A DNA stretch of 64,000 bases from NCBI RefSeq assembly GCF_008245225.1, contig NZ_VTAW01000003.1, positions 62,001 to 126,000 on the forward strand, written 5' to 3'. The DNA comes from Natrialba swarupiae. GTDB lineage: Archaea > Halobacteriota > Halobacteria > Halobacteriales > Natrialbaceae. Under the pieces are notes generated by a model, which saw nothing but the letters and a program-made list of their open reading frames with translations, was not told the DNA's origin and made no database searches. Every line of letters starts with the position of its first letter. Position 1 is the stretch's first letter. Shown here piece by piece: positions 26,997 through 35,582 of this stretch. A program made the position numbers and the translations under genes.

Positions 26997-27086
26997 TACG
27001 GACGACTGTCCGTCAGTGGCGGTTCAATCACAGGACTGCTCGACTGCTCGCGGTTGCACCGGGAAATCGGGACACAGACCGTACGG
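26994..27086 (+). repeat. Palindromic interspersed element, copy 4 (degenerate)
   Basis: It starts TGATACGGACGACTGT and ends with CGCGGTTGCACCGGGAAATC ... ACAGACCGTACGG, matching both ends of the consensus, while the left inner arm has drifted. Its first TGA terminates the DUF2892 gene. Confidence 0.7.
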
Positions 27087-27199
27087 TCGTCCCTCGAGCA
27101 CCGGTGGCAGGTGATGTCTCGACTGGCTCCGCTTCTGACGATCTTCCGACCGGTTCCGATTTGCGGGCTTTGATTATCGCCCACGTCCAACGCCGGACG

Positions 27200-27799
27200 A
27201 TGACGGACGTACTGATCCCTGGCGGCCGAGACGTCCGCGCCACGCTCGAGGAACCGGCGACCGACACCGAGGCGATCGTCGTCGCTTGTCCACCACATCC
27301 CGAACACGGCGGGTCGCGAAGCGACGGCCGACTCGTCGCAGTCGGCGACGCCCTTCGTGAGTCGGGGATCGCCTGTCTCCGATTCGACTACGGGGCCTGG
27401 GACGACGGCTACGGCGAGCGCGAGGACGTCCGAAACGCCGTCCGGTGGGTCGCCGACCGGTACGACCAGGTCGGCGTCTTCGGCTACAGCTTCGGCGCGA
27501 CGCAAGCCCTGCTCGCGTCCGCCGACGTCGACGCCGTGGACGCGGTTTCGGCGCTCGCACCGGCTGCCCGGCTCGCGGACGACCTCGAGGCGGTTCCCGC
27601 ACTCGAGTCGCTTTCGATCCCGGTCCAGATCCTCTACGGCGAGCGGGATACGACGGTGGAGTGGGAACCCGTCGTCGAGCGGGCGACGGACCGGACCGAC
27701 GAGGTGACGGCGATCCCGGCCGATCACTTCTTCGTCGGTCAGCGCCAACCGATCGCCGCCGACGTACGCGCGTTCTTCGAGCGCACACTGCTCGAGTGA
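27200..27799 (+). CDS. Alpha/beta hydrolase, 199 aa
   Basis: The small alpha/beta hydrolase has an N-terminal strand set (AIVVACPPHPEHGGSR), nucleophile elbow GYSFGATQ and a C-terminal acid and His (LYGERDTTVEW and ADHFF). The layout matches the dienelactone hydrolase-like or YqiA-like group often annotated as a putative esterase. The start is set at MTDVLIPGGRD because upstream in-frame sequence overlaps the palindromic element region. The substrate is unknown. Confidence 0.82.
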   Translation: MTDVLIPGGRDVRATLEEPATDTEAIVVACPPHPEHGGSRSDGRLVAVGDALRESGIACLRFDYGAWDDGYGEREDVRNAVRWVADRYDQVGVFGYSFGATQALLASADVDAVDAVSALAPAARLADDLEAVPALESLSIPVQILYGERDTTVEWEPVVERATDRTDEVTAIPADHFFVGQRQPIAADVRAFFERTLLE

Positions 27800-27803
27800 T
27801 GTC

Positions 27804-27946
27804 TGGTACGGATTCCTGTACCGATCTACCGGCGGTGAGTCGAACCGTGTGAGACGAGTCTCGGTGGAGGAGTGTAGCGAGTCCACCGTTGCAACCGCCG
27901 CCCGGGTCGCGGCTGCGCCGGAAATGACGTACAGTAAACCGTATGA
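27804..27946 (+). repeat. Palindromic element, copy 5, with an internal insertion
   Basis: The right half (CCCGGGTCGCGG ... CCGGAAATGACGTACAGTAA to CCGTATGAG) is almost identical to copies 3 and 7. The left half (GGTACGGATTCCTGTACCGATCTACCGGCG) is interrupted by about 55 nt before the core resumes. The inserted stretch contains its own small inverted repeat (CGGTGGA ... TCCACCG). Confidence 0.75.
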
Positions 27947-28094
27947 GAGGTTCTGTGGAGGCCATACCGGCGTGACTGCTCTCGCATCGTGATCTCCTCC
28001 AGTAACCTGTCGTGGCAATCCGTCCGTCCTCTGAGGACACAACAAACACTACGGGATATAAAATTATATACTATTTGAATAAAATAGCTGAGGC

Positions 28095-28523
28095 ATGGAA
28101 AAACATCCAACACCGCGGATGGGAACCAACGGAGACGTAATCGGGCCCAGAATGCTCGCGTTCATCATCGATAGCATCATCATGACGCTCCTGGCGGTAG
28201 CTCTCCCGGTCATCGGATTCGCGATCCACGACGTGGTCGGACTGGTGCTGGCGCTCGTCGCGGTGATCGCCGTGATCGTCTACGGGTTGTTGCTCGAGGG
28301 GTTGTACGGGTATACACCCGGAAAGTATCTGATGGGGCTCGTCGTCGTCAAATCGGACGGCTCAGACTGTACGATCGGTGCGTCAGTCCTGCGAAACCTG
28401 GCGCTGATCGTCGACAACCTGCCGTTTATGTACATCGCCGGCATCGTGCTGATCTTCGTCACTGACGAGAACCAGCGCGTCGGCGACCTGGTTGCGGATA
28501 CGGTCGTCGTCAAACAGCGGTAA
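28095..28523 (+). CDS. RDD family membrane protein, 142 aa
   Basis: The protein has the RDD-domain layout: an N-terminal polar stretch ending GPRMLAFIIDSIIM, where the family Arg and Asp sit in the first span, then a second span and the YTPGKYLMGLVVV loop. The C-terminal part holds CTIGASVLRNLALIVD and RVGDLVADTVVVK. The role of RDD proteins is mostly unknown; some are linked to ion homeostasis. Upstream lies an AT-rich promoter (GGATATAAAATTATATAC, 28051-28068), the strongest TATA-like stretch nearby. Confidence 0.85.
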   Translation: MEKHPTPRMGTNGDVIGPRMLAFIIDSIIMTLLAVALPVIGFAIHDVVGLVLALVAVIAVIVYGLLLEGLYGYTPGKYLMGLVVVKSDGSDCTIGASVLRNLALIVDNLPFMYIAGIVLIFVTDENQRVGDLVADTVVVKQR

Positions 28524-28574
28524 CGTCCGGAGACGCGTCTTCCGACGCGCGTCGACCGCGCTTCGAGTCGGTTC

Positions 28575-29009
28575 TTACTCTTCGTCAGCCTCGTGTTCGT
28601 CGAGGAACTCGTCTGCCTGTTCTAAGATCTCGCGGGGGCCGTCCTGGGTAACGGTGTTCACTGCCTGTTCGTAATCGCGCCACTGCAGGTCGCGGTGTTC
28701 GTTCGAGAGCTCCGCACTCGCCTCGAACGACTTCGCGATGAAGAGGTGAACGGTCTTGTGAATCGTCGTGCCGTTCGCCTCGAACACGTAGTCGTAGTCC
28801 TCGCGAAAGCCGTCGAGGAGCCGGAACTCCTCGATGCCTGCCTCTTCCTTTACCTCGCGGATAGCCGTCTGTTGTAGCTCTTCGCCTCCTTCGACACCGC
28901 CCTTCGGAAACTCCCAGTCGCCCGGGCGGCTCTTGAGTAGAAGATACTCGCGCCGGCCCCGCGTGTCGCGGAAGAGGATCGCGCCTGCGCTCGTAGCTTC
29001 GACTGCCAT
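28575..29009 (-). CDS. Nudix hydrolase (Ap4A-hydrolase-like)
   Basis: The 144-residue protein contains the Nudix box with the required G-x5-E-x7-R-E-x2-E-E-x-G pattern, from GGVEGGEEL to IREVKEEAGI. The opening AGAILFRDTRGRREYLLLKS and WEFPKGGVE match bis(5'-nucleosyl)-tetraphosphatase-type Nudix proteins, which cleave dinucleoside polyphosphates. The start is at MAVEATSAG. The gene converges with the RDD gene. Confidence 0.88.
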   Translation of the reverse strand: MAVEATSAGAILFRDTRGRREYLLLKSRPGDWEFPKGGVEGGEELQQTAIREVKEEAGIEEFRLLDGFREDYDYVFEANGTTIHKTVHLFIAKSFEASAELSNEHRDLQWRDYEQAVNTVTQDGPREILEQADEFLDEHEADEE

Positions 29010-29149
29010 TGACAAGACTAATAGATACGACGTTAAGAGAATATCGGACCGTTCGTCGTTCGGACACACCAGTGGTCGAAGATTGACACGACGGACCCGA
29101 TCACAGCAGATTTTTACGCGCCGGCCGTGGACGATTCGACACCGGAACC

Positions 29150-29485
29150 ATGACCTTCGTCACCCGTCTCACGCTTCAAAGCGGCGATCGCGCGGCACTC
29201 GACGGCATCGTCAACGACATCAAATCGACCGCGGAACGGAAGGGTGCAGCGCTGAAAGGACCCCACTCACACCCCCCCGAGACGCGGTCGGTTCCCCAGC
29301 ACAGCCGTCTTCACGCCGACGACGACCGGCGCTTTTCCGCCTGGGAGTATACGATCTTCACCCGCGAACTCGAGATCCACGGCCACGACAACCTCGCGCG
29401 GAACATCGCCTCACAGAACTTTCCGGATTCGGTTCACATCGAGGCCGAAGTCGAACAGATCCACGGCGCGGGTCGCGGAAACTGA
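29150..29485 (+). CDS. Second uS10-like protein
   Basis: The 111-residue protein resembles ribosomal protein S10: MTFVTRLTLQSGDRAALDGI aligns with the first strand and helix, KGPHSHPPETRSVPQ with the long loop, and YTIFTRELEIHGHDNLARN with the later strand and helix. The canonical haloarchaeal S10 is normally next to EF-1alpha, which is not in this window. This is therefore a diverged paralogue that might replace or regulate S10, or have another RNA role. The His-Pro-rich loop differs from the usual one. Confidence 0.72.
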   Translation: MTFVTRLTLQSGDRAALDGIVNDIKSTAERKGAALKGPHSHPPETRSVPQHSRLHADDDRRFSAWEYTIFTRELEIHGHDNLARNIASQNFPDSVHIEAEVEQIHGAGRGN

Positions 29486-29575
29486 GCGACGCTCGCAGAC
29501 GCGACACTTCGAGGGCCGCCGCCATGGTTTCTCGAGACGACGGCATTTATGCCCCGAGCATTCGTTGGGTCCGCT

Positions 29576-30850
29576 ATGACCGCAGACGACCTCGTCTCGC
29601 TTCGGCGAGACCTCCACCGGAAGCCCGAACCCGCCTGGCGGGAGTTCTACACGACGGCGCGGATCGTCGAGGAACTCGAGTCCAGAGTCGACCTCGACGA
29701 ACTCCACGTCGGTCCAGACGCCATCGCGGGCGATCACCGACTCGCCGTTCCGGACGACGCCGAACTCGCCGCATGGTACGAACGGGCCCGGGGGGCCGGC
29801 ACGGACGAGGCAATCCTCGAGCGCCTCGAGGGCGGCTATACAGGTGCCGTCGCCGTCCTCGAGAAGGGGGATGGGCCGACCGTCGGACTGCGCGTCGACA
29901 TCGACGGCCTCCCGCGCGAGGAGTCCGACGACGCCGACCACCTGCCGGCCGCCGAGGGGTTCCGCTCGGAGAACGACGGTGCGATGCACGCCTGTGGCCA
30001 CGACGCTCACGCGACGATCGGTATCGGCGTGATAGAGCGGATCGCCGAAAGTGAGTTTTCGGGCACGCTGAAGGTGTTCTTCCAGCCCGCTGAGGAAGTC
30101 ATCGGCGGCGGCAAATCGATGGCCAAAAGTGAGCACGTCGAGGACGTCGACGCCCTGCTCGCGGTCCACATCGGACTCGACCATCCAACCGGCGAGGTCG
30201 TCGCGGGTGTCGACGGCTTTCTCGCCGTCTCACACCTCGAAGCGACGTTCACCGGCGAACCGGCACACGCCGGCGGCCACCCCGAGCGGGGGCGAAACGC
30301 CGTCCAGGCGATGGCGACGGCCGTCCAGAACCTGTACGGCATCCCCAGACACAGCGACGGTGCGACCCGGATCAACGCCGGCGTCGTCGAGGGTGGGAGC
30401 GCGGCGAACATCGTCCCAGAGGAGGCCCGGATCGTCGCCGAAGTCCGTGGCGAGACGACCGAGCTGATGGAGTACGTGCGATCGAACGCCCGCCAGGTCC
30501 TCCGGAGCGCCGCGGAGATGCACGGCTGCGACGTCGAGATCGAACCGGGCGCGGAGGCCCCGAGCGCGACGAGCGACGACGAACTCGTCTCGATCGTCGC
30601 CGACGTGGCTGCGAGGACGGACGGCGTAGATAGCGTCCTCGAGCGCGACGACCTCGGCGGGAGCGAGGACGCCACGTTCCTGATGGAGGCGGTCCAGGAA
30701 AACGGCGGCACGGCATGCTACGTCGGCGTCGGAACCGACCACCCCGGCGGCCACCACACGTCGACGTTCGACGTGGACGAGCCGAGCATCGGCTACGGAG
30801 TCGACGTCCTGGCCGGCTCGATAGAGCGGGTCGGGCTCGAGAACCGCTGA
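29576..30850 (+). CDS. M20 family amidohydrolase
   Basis: The 424-residue metallo-amidohydrolase of the aminoacylase/IAA-amino-acid hydrolase group releases amino acids or acyl groups from N-acyl amino acids. The N-terminus LVSLRRDLHRKPEPAWREFYT, HACGHDAHA, QPAEEVIGGGK and the lid-domain AHAGGHPERGRN are diagnostic metal- and substrate-binding motifs. A segment at about 45-85 (HVGPDAIAG ... LAAWYERARGAG) is an insertion common in archaeal members. A TATA-like ATTTAT lies 28 nt upstream of the ATG at 29576, supporting this start over the longer frame. Confidence 0.88.
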   Translation: MTADDLVSLRRDLHRKPEPAWREFYTTARIVEELESRVDLDELHVGPDAIAGDHRLAVPDDAELAAWYERARGAGTDEAILERLEGGYTGAVAVLEKGDGPTVGLRVDIDGLPREESDDADHLPAAEGFRSENDGAMHACGHDAHATIGIGVIERIAESEFSGTLKVFFQPAEEVIGGGKSMAKSEHVEDVDALLAVHIGLDHPTGEVVAGVDGFLAVSHLEATFTGEPAHAGGHPERGRNAVQAMATAVQNLYGIPRHSDGATRINAGVVEGGSAANIVPEEARIVAEVRGETTELMEYVRSNARQVLRSAAEMHGCDVEIEPGAEAPSATSDDELVSIVADVAARTDGVDSVLERDDLGGSEDATFLMEAVQENGGTACYVGVGTDHPGGHHTSTFDVDEPSIGYGVDVLAGSIERVGLENR

Positions 30851-30975
30851 GGGCCGCCAAAACCCGAGAACCCGTGACTACCACCCCGTGAGGAACATAC
30901 GGCTCTCGGCTGCACTCCGGGACCCGTCGAGAACGACCACGATATTTGTCCCTCGAGACGGATCATTCGAACGAT

Positions 30976-31041
30976 ATGCCATCCCCGCAGTCACCCTCCG
31001 CCCGGTCCGAGCCGCCGCGACTTGAGGTGAACTCGCCGTGA
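30976..31041 (+). CDS. 21-codon ORF overlapping the M48 start (possible leader peptide)
   Basis: ATG at 30976 opens a 21-codon frame (MPSPQSPSARSEPPRLEVNSP) whose TGA overlaps the GTG start of the M48 gene (GTGA at 31038). A TATA-like GATATTTG at 30941-30948 is about 30 nt upstream, so a transcript would begin with this ORF. It may couple translation of the protease. Confidence 0.4.
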   Translation: MPSPQSPSARSEPPRLEVNSP

Positions 31042-32771
31042 CGGCGATCCGCACCCGAGCGAGCCTCCTCGTCCGTACGGTCGTCGCCGCCGGCTGCTGT
31101 CTCGCGCTCTCGAGTGCCGTCGTCGGCGCGGCCCTCCTGCTCGTCGCCGTCCCCGTCTACGCGGGGGTTCGCTACGGCGTCGAAGCGTTTTCATCACCGA
31201 CGTTCGTTCCCGGTACTGACTCCAGTCTCCTCGTCGAACCGGTGGCCGCGGCGCTCGTGATCGCGGTCGCGATCACCTGTCTCGTCGCCGTCGAACTGTC
31301 GCTGCGAACCGTCCGCACCGCCCGCGAGCGCGGGTCGCCGGCGGGCGCGCTCGCACAGGGAACTGTCGAACTCGCCTCGTACGTGCTGTTGCTCTCGTCG
31401 CTGCTGATCGCCCTGGCTGCCCTGCCGTTCCTGCGTTCGACACTCCCCGATCCCGCGTTCGCGCTTCTGATTCTGCTCGGCTTTTTCTACCTGGTGACGG
31501 TCAGCTACGTCTGGGCCGCCCACGAGTGGCTTCGCTCGAGGGACGGTGTGGACGACGAGCGCACGACCGGCGGCAACTGGCTCGTCCTCGTCGTCTTCGC
31601 CGTCGGCTACCTCAGCGCAGCCGTCTGGCCAGGATTCGCCCTGCTCGTCGTCGCCGCCCTCGGCTGGCTCGTCTTCGGTTCGATTCTCGCACCCGACCAC
31701 GTCGACCGGGTTCGAGACGCCGTGGAGCGCCGCGCCGCCGAGAGTGCCGAGGAGGAGCCCGTCGATCCCGCCAACGTCTACGGTTTTACGGACGAAGTCG
31801 AACGGATTCGCGTCCGCCTGGAGCGAACTGCGGGCCCGCGGGCCGCGGCCCTCGCGGCGATCGGTGCGCTCGCCGCGGCGGGCGGGAGCTACTGGGCGGC
31901 GACCCGCATCCCGACGGAGACCCTCGCCGTCTCGCTGGCGGCCGCGAGCGCACTCGTACTCGTCGGGGTCTACGCAGGCGGCGCGATCCGCGCGGAGTTC
32001 GCCGGTGACACCGCCGTCCTCCGGGATCTCGAGGATCGATTCGACCTCGAGACGCTCGCCGCGGGCGAGCCGGCGGGTCAGGTCGCCGGTGGGACGGAAT
32101 CGGGTTCGAGCGCAGCGGTGGACGGCCAACGGTCTCGAACGCAACTGGAGTCGCTCGTGACCCGACTCGCCGGGCAGGCCGACCTTCCGACTCCCGAAAT
32201 TCGGGTGCCCGAGCGCGACACGCCGATCGCGCTGACGGTTGGCTACCGGCCGGCCGCGTCGACGCTGGTCCTCTCGCGCGGATTGATCGAGACGCTCGAG
32301 GAACGCGAACTCGAGGCCGTCGTCGCCCACGAACTCGCCCACCTCAAAAACCGGGACGCCGCGGTGCTCACCGCGCTGTCGGCCCCCGGTGCCGTCGCGC
32401 GGCTCTCTCGCAGCCGGTACGGCTACAATCCCGTCGTCGAACCGCTCGCGGCGGTCGTTCGGATCGCGAGTTGCTGGTACGTCGCCTTCGTCTCTCGCGG
32501 ACGCGAGTACGCCGCCGACGACGGCGCGGTCGCGATCACCGGCGATCCAGCAGGCCTCGCGAGCGCGCTCGAGGCGCTCGATCGTGATCTCGAGCGCCGG
32601 CCGCATGAGGATCTCCGCGAGCGGGATACGGCCGTCGCCTTCGCCATCGTCCCGCCGCCGTGGGACGAACACCGCTTTTTCGACCGGACGCGACGGTTCG
32701 TCACGCGAACGATCTTCGGCACCCACCCGTCGACGGAGAAACGGATCGACCGACTTCGGGCTCGACTCTGA
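31038..32771 (+). CDS. M48 family zinc metalloprotease, membrane (HtpX-like)
   Basis: The 577-residue protein has several N-terminal membrane spans (to about residue 330). An acidic segment follows, then the M48 protease domain with the zinc motif VVAHELAHLKN at about residues 430-440 and the later E-x3-D site in SRGREYAADDGAVAITG. HtpX-type proteases degrade damaged membrane proteins. The GTG start overlaps the stop of a 21-codon ORF. It heads a run with LemA and GIDE genes and faces the pseudo-archaemetzincin gene, which suggests a membrane-quality or stress locus. Confidence 0.88.
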   Translation: MTAIRTRASLLVRTVVAAGCCLALSSAVVGAALLLVAVPVYAGVRYGVEAFSSPTFVPGTDSSLLVEPVAAALVIAVAITCLVAVELSLRTVRTARERGSPAGALAQGTVELASYVLLLSSLLIALAALPFLRSTLPDPAFALLILLGFFYLVTVSYVWAAHEWLRSRDGVDDERTTGGNWLVLVVFAVGYLSAAVWPGFALLVVAALGWLVFGSILAPDHVDRVRDAVERRAAESAEEEPVDPANVYGFTDEVERIRVRLERTAGPRAAALAAIGALAAAGGSYWAATRIPTETLAVSLAAASALVLVGVYAGGAIRAEFAGDTAVLRDLEDRFDLETLAAGEPAGQVAGGTESGSSAAVDGQRSRTQLESLVTRLAGQADLPTPEIRVPERDTPIALTVGYRPAASTLVLSRGLIETLEERELEAVVAHELAHLKNRDAAVLTALSAPGAVARLSRSRYGYNPVVEPLAAVVRIASCWYVAFVSRGREYAADDGAVAITGDPAGLASALEALDRDLERRPHEDLRERDTAVAFAIVPPPWDEHRFFDRTRRFVTRTIFGTHPSTEKRIDRLRARL

Positions 32772-32890
32772 CGACCCGTTCGCTCGATGTGCCTCTTTCA
32801 GAGCGAACACCGAGCCGTCGACGACGCCGACCGATACCCTCCCGAACACTTCGAGAAAATTCAAGTACTAGCTATCGAATTACTATCGAA

Positions 32891-33652
32891 ATGGCCTGGT
32901 TCGTGACGATCGTCCTCGGATTCGCTGCCGCGATCGCCGGCTACAGCGGCCTCAGGTACGTTGGCCGGGTGGAGACGACGGTTCTCGAGGCCAGCGAGCG
33001 CTGTGACCGCGCCTGGGCGAACGTCGATGTTCTGCTCGAGCGACGCCACGACGAGGTCGGGGCGCTGATCGACCTCGCGGTCGAGCACGTCGAACACGAA
33101 CGGGACGTCCTCCAGGAGCTACTCGACGCCCGCGAACGCGCGATCGAGGTCCAGCAGCCGGCCGAAGCCGCGGCTGCGAGCGTCGAGATCCGGGAGGCGA
33201 TCGACGACCTCTACGCGGTCGCCGACGAGGTACCGGCGCTCCAGTCGGCCGACCGCTTCGACGACGTCCGGGACAGCCTCACGAATATCGAACAACGCCT
33301 CGAGACCCGTCGCGAGTACTACAACGAGGCCGTCGCGGCCTACAACGTCCGTATTCGACGGTTTCCCGAACGACTCGTCGCGGCCAGACACGGACTCGAG
33401 CGCCGCGAGCCGTTTCGCGCCTCGGCAACCGCCCACGAGGGAATCGACGTCAGCGATCGGTTCGGCGGGGCTGGCGAGAGTTCGGATGCCAGCGGCTCCG
33501 ACGGGAGTTCGAATGTCGGCGACTCGAGCGAGGACGGAGCCGACGATCCGCCGGGTGATGACGGGGACGACGATCCGCCGGGAACGGGCTCGAGCGATGA
33601 TGGAGGCGACGAACGAAACGGAACCGCTGGCTTCGGGGCCGCCCCGGAGTGA
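32891..33652 (+). CDS. LemA family protein
   Basis: The 253-residue protein has one N-terminal span (MAWFVTIVLGFAAAIAGYSGL) and then a helical LemA core (RCDRAWANVDVLLERRHDEVGALIDL ... EYYNEAVAAYNVRIRRFP). It ends in a long acidic, Gly/Ser-rich tail from about residue 195. LemA proteins are membrane-anchored helical bundles of unclear function. They often sit beside M48 proteases, as here, which implies a joint role. The ATG at 32891 is preceded by AT-rich sequence. Confidence 0.87.
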   Translation: MAWFVTIVLGFAAAIAGYSGLRYVGRVETTVLEASERCDRAWANVDVLLERRHDEVGALIDLAVEHVEHERDVLQELLDARERAIEVQQPAEAAAASVEIREAIDDLYAVADEVPALQSADRFDDVRDSLTNIEQRLETRREYYNEAVAAYNVRIRRFPERLVAARHGLERREPFRASATAHEGIDVSDRFGGAGESSDASGSDGSSNVGDSSEDGADDPPGDDGDDDPPGTGSSDDGGDERNGTAGFGAAPE

Positions 33653-33661
33653 GGTCGACGC

Positions 33662-34438
33662 GTGATCCTCGCCGTCTTTCTCTACGCGGCCCTCCTCATC
33701 GCGTCTGCTTCCGGGACCGTGGTCGGCGTGGTGACCGTCGCGAAGGGGTTCGCCCGCTACCGCCAGGCGGTGACGATCACCGACACGCCGCTGTCTTCGC
33801 CCGACGCCGTCGCCGTCGGGCCGGCGGCCGTCTCCGGAACGGTTTCGACCGGCTCGCCGCTTGCGGTGCCGGTCATCGGCGGCGATTGCGTCGCCTACGA
33901 CCTGTCCGTTCGAGACTCGGGCTACGGCTCGAGCCGCCGGCCGCTTTCCGAGCGGCGAGTCGCGTCGTTTTCCCTCGAGACGGAATCGGGACGGATCGAG
34001 GTCTCGCCGGAGGCGGTCGAGGCCGCCGAGTTCGACCTCTCCGAGGAACGACGAGCGGAGCGAACCGTCGAGAGCTACGAGAACCCGCCGGAGCAGGTCG
34101 TCTCGTTCGAGCGAACGCGGAACCTCCCGGAACGAGGGATGCAGTACGACCGAACGTTCGACCTCGCGTGGATCGAACCGGGAGACGAACTCTACGCGTT
34201 CGGCCGCGTCGACGCAAACACCGGTCTCGAGACGGACGGCGGGACGGCCGGTTCGAAGGGAACGATCCTCCGCGACGGCGACGTCACGCCGTTTTTCTCC
34301 GATAAACCGCCCGAGGAACTCCTGCGAGAACGGCGATTCGGACTCGTGTGGTCGGTCTGTAAGGGTCTCGTAGTCGCGACCGTCTCACTCGTCGTCTTCC
34401 TCTGGCTCTCCGGGATCGCGCCGCTATTTTTGTTGTAG
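33662..34438 (+). CDS. GIDE-domain membrane protein
   Basis: The 258-residue protein has one N-terminal span, a large soluble domain and a C-terminal hydrophobic segment (GLVVATVSLVVFLWLSGIAP). The domain VVSGTVSTGSPLAVPVIGGDCVAYDLSVR ... WIEPGDELYAFGRV matches the GIDE fold found in the mitochondrial MUL1/GIDE ubiquitin ligase, but no RING finger is present. The GTG start lies 9 nt after the LemA stop, so the two are co-transcribed. Confidence 0.75.
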   Translation: MILAVFLYAALLIASASGTVVGVVTVAKGFARYRQAVTITDTPLSSPDAVAVGPAAVSGTVSTGSPLAVPVIGGDCVAYDLSVRDSGYGSSRRPLSERRVASFSLETESGRIEVSPEAVEAAEFDLSEERRAERTVESYENPPEQVVSFERTRNLPERGMQYDRTFDLAWIEPGDELYAFGRVDANTGLETDGGTAGSKGTILRDGDVTPFFSDKPPEELLRERRFGLVWSVCKGLVVATVSLVVFLWLSGIAPLFLL

Positions 34439-34508
34439 TGGCGGTGACTCGAGTCGAAACTAATCAACGTCTCACATCGCAATTAATCCGCGTATCACAT
34501 CAGACTGG

Positions 34509-35561
34509 TCAGCGTCTCCGCGTTTCGGGCGACTGCGAGCCGCGAAGGAGTCCCTCGTACGCCCCGGCAACCATCGAGCGAACGAGCAACTGGCCGTAGA
34601 ATCCCAGCCCGATGGCGACGACGATCATCCCCCAGACGATCGCCGCCCCCGGGCTGGTCCCCAGCACTCGCGCGTAGAGGCTGAGTTCCGCGTACAGGGT
34701 CAGAACTGCGAGTGCGACGAACAGGGCGGCGAACGTCCAGAACCGGCCGATCCGGTAGCCGCCGTGGAGTACCCGTCGCGTCTCCGGCGGGAGCGTCGAC
34801 TCCCACGCCGCGAATCGGGACACGCCGCGTGCGAACGGTGACAGCGCCATGGCGACGAATCCGATCGGAACGAGCGGGAGCGTCCGAAGCGAAAGCTCGA
34901 GGCCCGAGTCGTCGGTTCGCGAGCCTGCGGCGCTCGCGTCGTTCGATTCTTCGACATCCGCGTCGAAATTCTCCGCGAGCACCGGCGAGTCGCTGACGAC
35001 CCACAGCGGCGGGGCGGGTGCGGTCTCCGGGTCGGTCAGGCGCGCCCGACACTCCGTACAGAACCCCGAGTCCGTCTCGTCGAGCGCGCCCAGAAACGAC
35101 GCACGCTCGAGCACGCAGCCTCCGTGGGTGGTATCGAGGCCGAGTAGCCGCCCCATCTGTTTGTGCACCTGTTTTTCGATGCGCTCGGTGAACGATTCCT
35201 CCGCCTCATCGAAGCAGTAAGTCGAGACGACCGCGCTCGTGCCGCCGACCTCCCCCAGTCCGAACAGCCGGTCTTGCCCGTCGTGGCGAATGCCGGCGGC
35301 CGTCAGTCCGATCGCGAGATCGGCCTCGTTAGCGTCCGCGATCGCATCGAGGAGGGGTGCGCTCTCGAAGAGTTCCTCGTCGGTGTACGGCGACGGCTCG
35401 GGGTCGCACACGCGGTCCGGATCCGGACCACGGCGGCGTCTGGCGACGATTCCGAACGTCCCCTCGAGCGTCTGGCGGGCGGTCGAGATCGTCGTTCCGG
35501 AGACGTCGCCGAGAGTAACGATGTCCACGGTCGGTCGGCGTTCGGGTGGAAAGATCGGCAT
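34509..35561 (-). CDS. Archaemetzincin-like domain without HExxH, fused to a membrane domain
   Basis: This is a 350-residue two-part protein. The first about 180 residues look like the AmzA archaemetzincin family. The diagnostic region reads VHKQMGRLLGLDTTHGGCVL then FCTECR: Cys149 and Cys168/Cys171 are kept, but the HExxH motif is KQMGR (134-138). Protease activity by the usual mechanism is therefore not expected. Residues about 220-340 form three hydrophobic spans, which archaemetzincins lack. It lies tail-to-tail with the GIDE gene and next to the M48 and LemA genes. Confidence 0.7.
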   Translation of the reverse strand: MPIFPPERRPTVDIVTLGDVSGTTISTARQTLEGTFGIVARRRRGPDPDRVCDPEPSPYTDEELFESAPLLDAIADANEADLAIGLTAAGIRHDGQDRLFGLGEVGGTSAVVSTYCFDEAEESFTERIEKQVHKQMGRLLGLDTTHGGCVLERASFLGALDETDSGFCTECRARLTDPETAPAPPLWVVSDSPVLAENFDADVEESNDASAAGSRTDDSGLELSLRTLPLVPIGFVAMALSPFARGVSRFAAWESTLPPETRRVLHGGYRIGRFWTFAALFVALAVLTLYAELSLYARVLGTSPGAAIVWGMIVVAIGLGFYGQLLVRSMVAGAYEGLLRGSQSPETRRR

Positions 35562-35582
35562 CGCTAGCTCGCGGACACGAGG

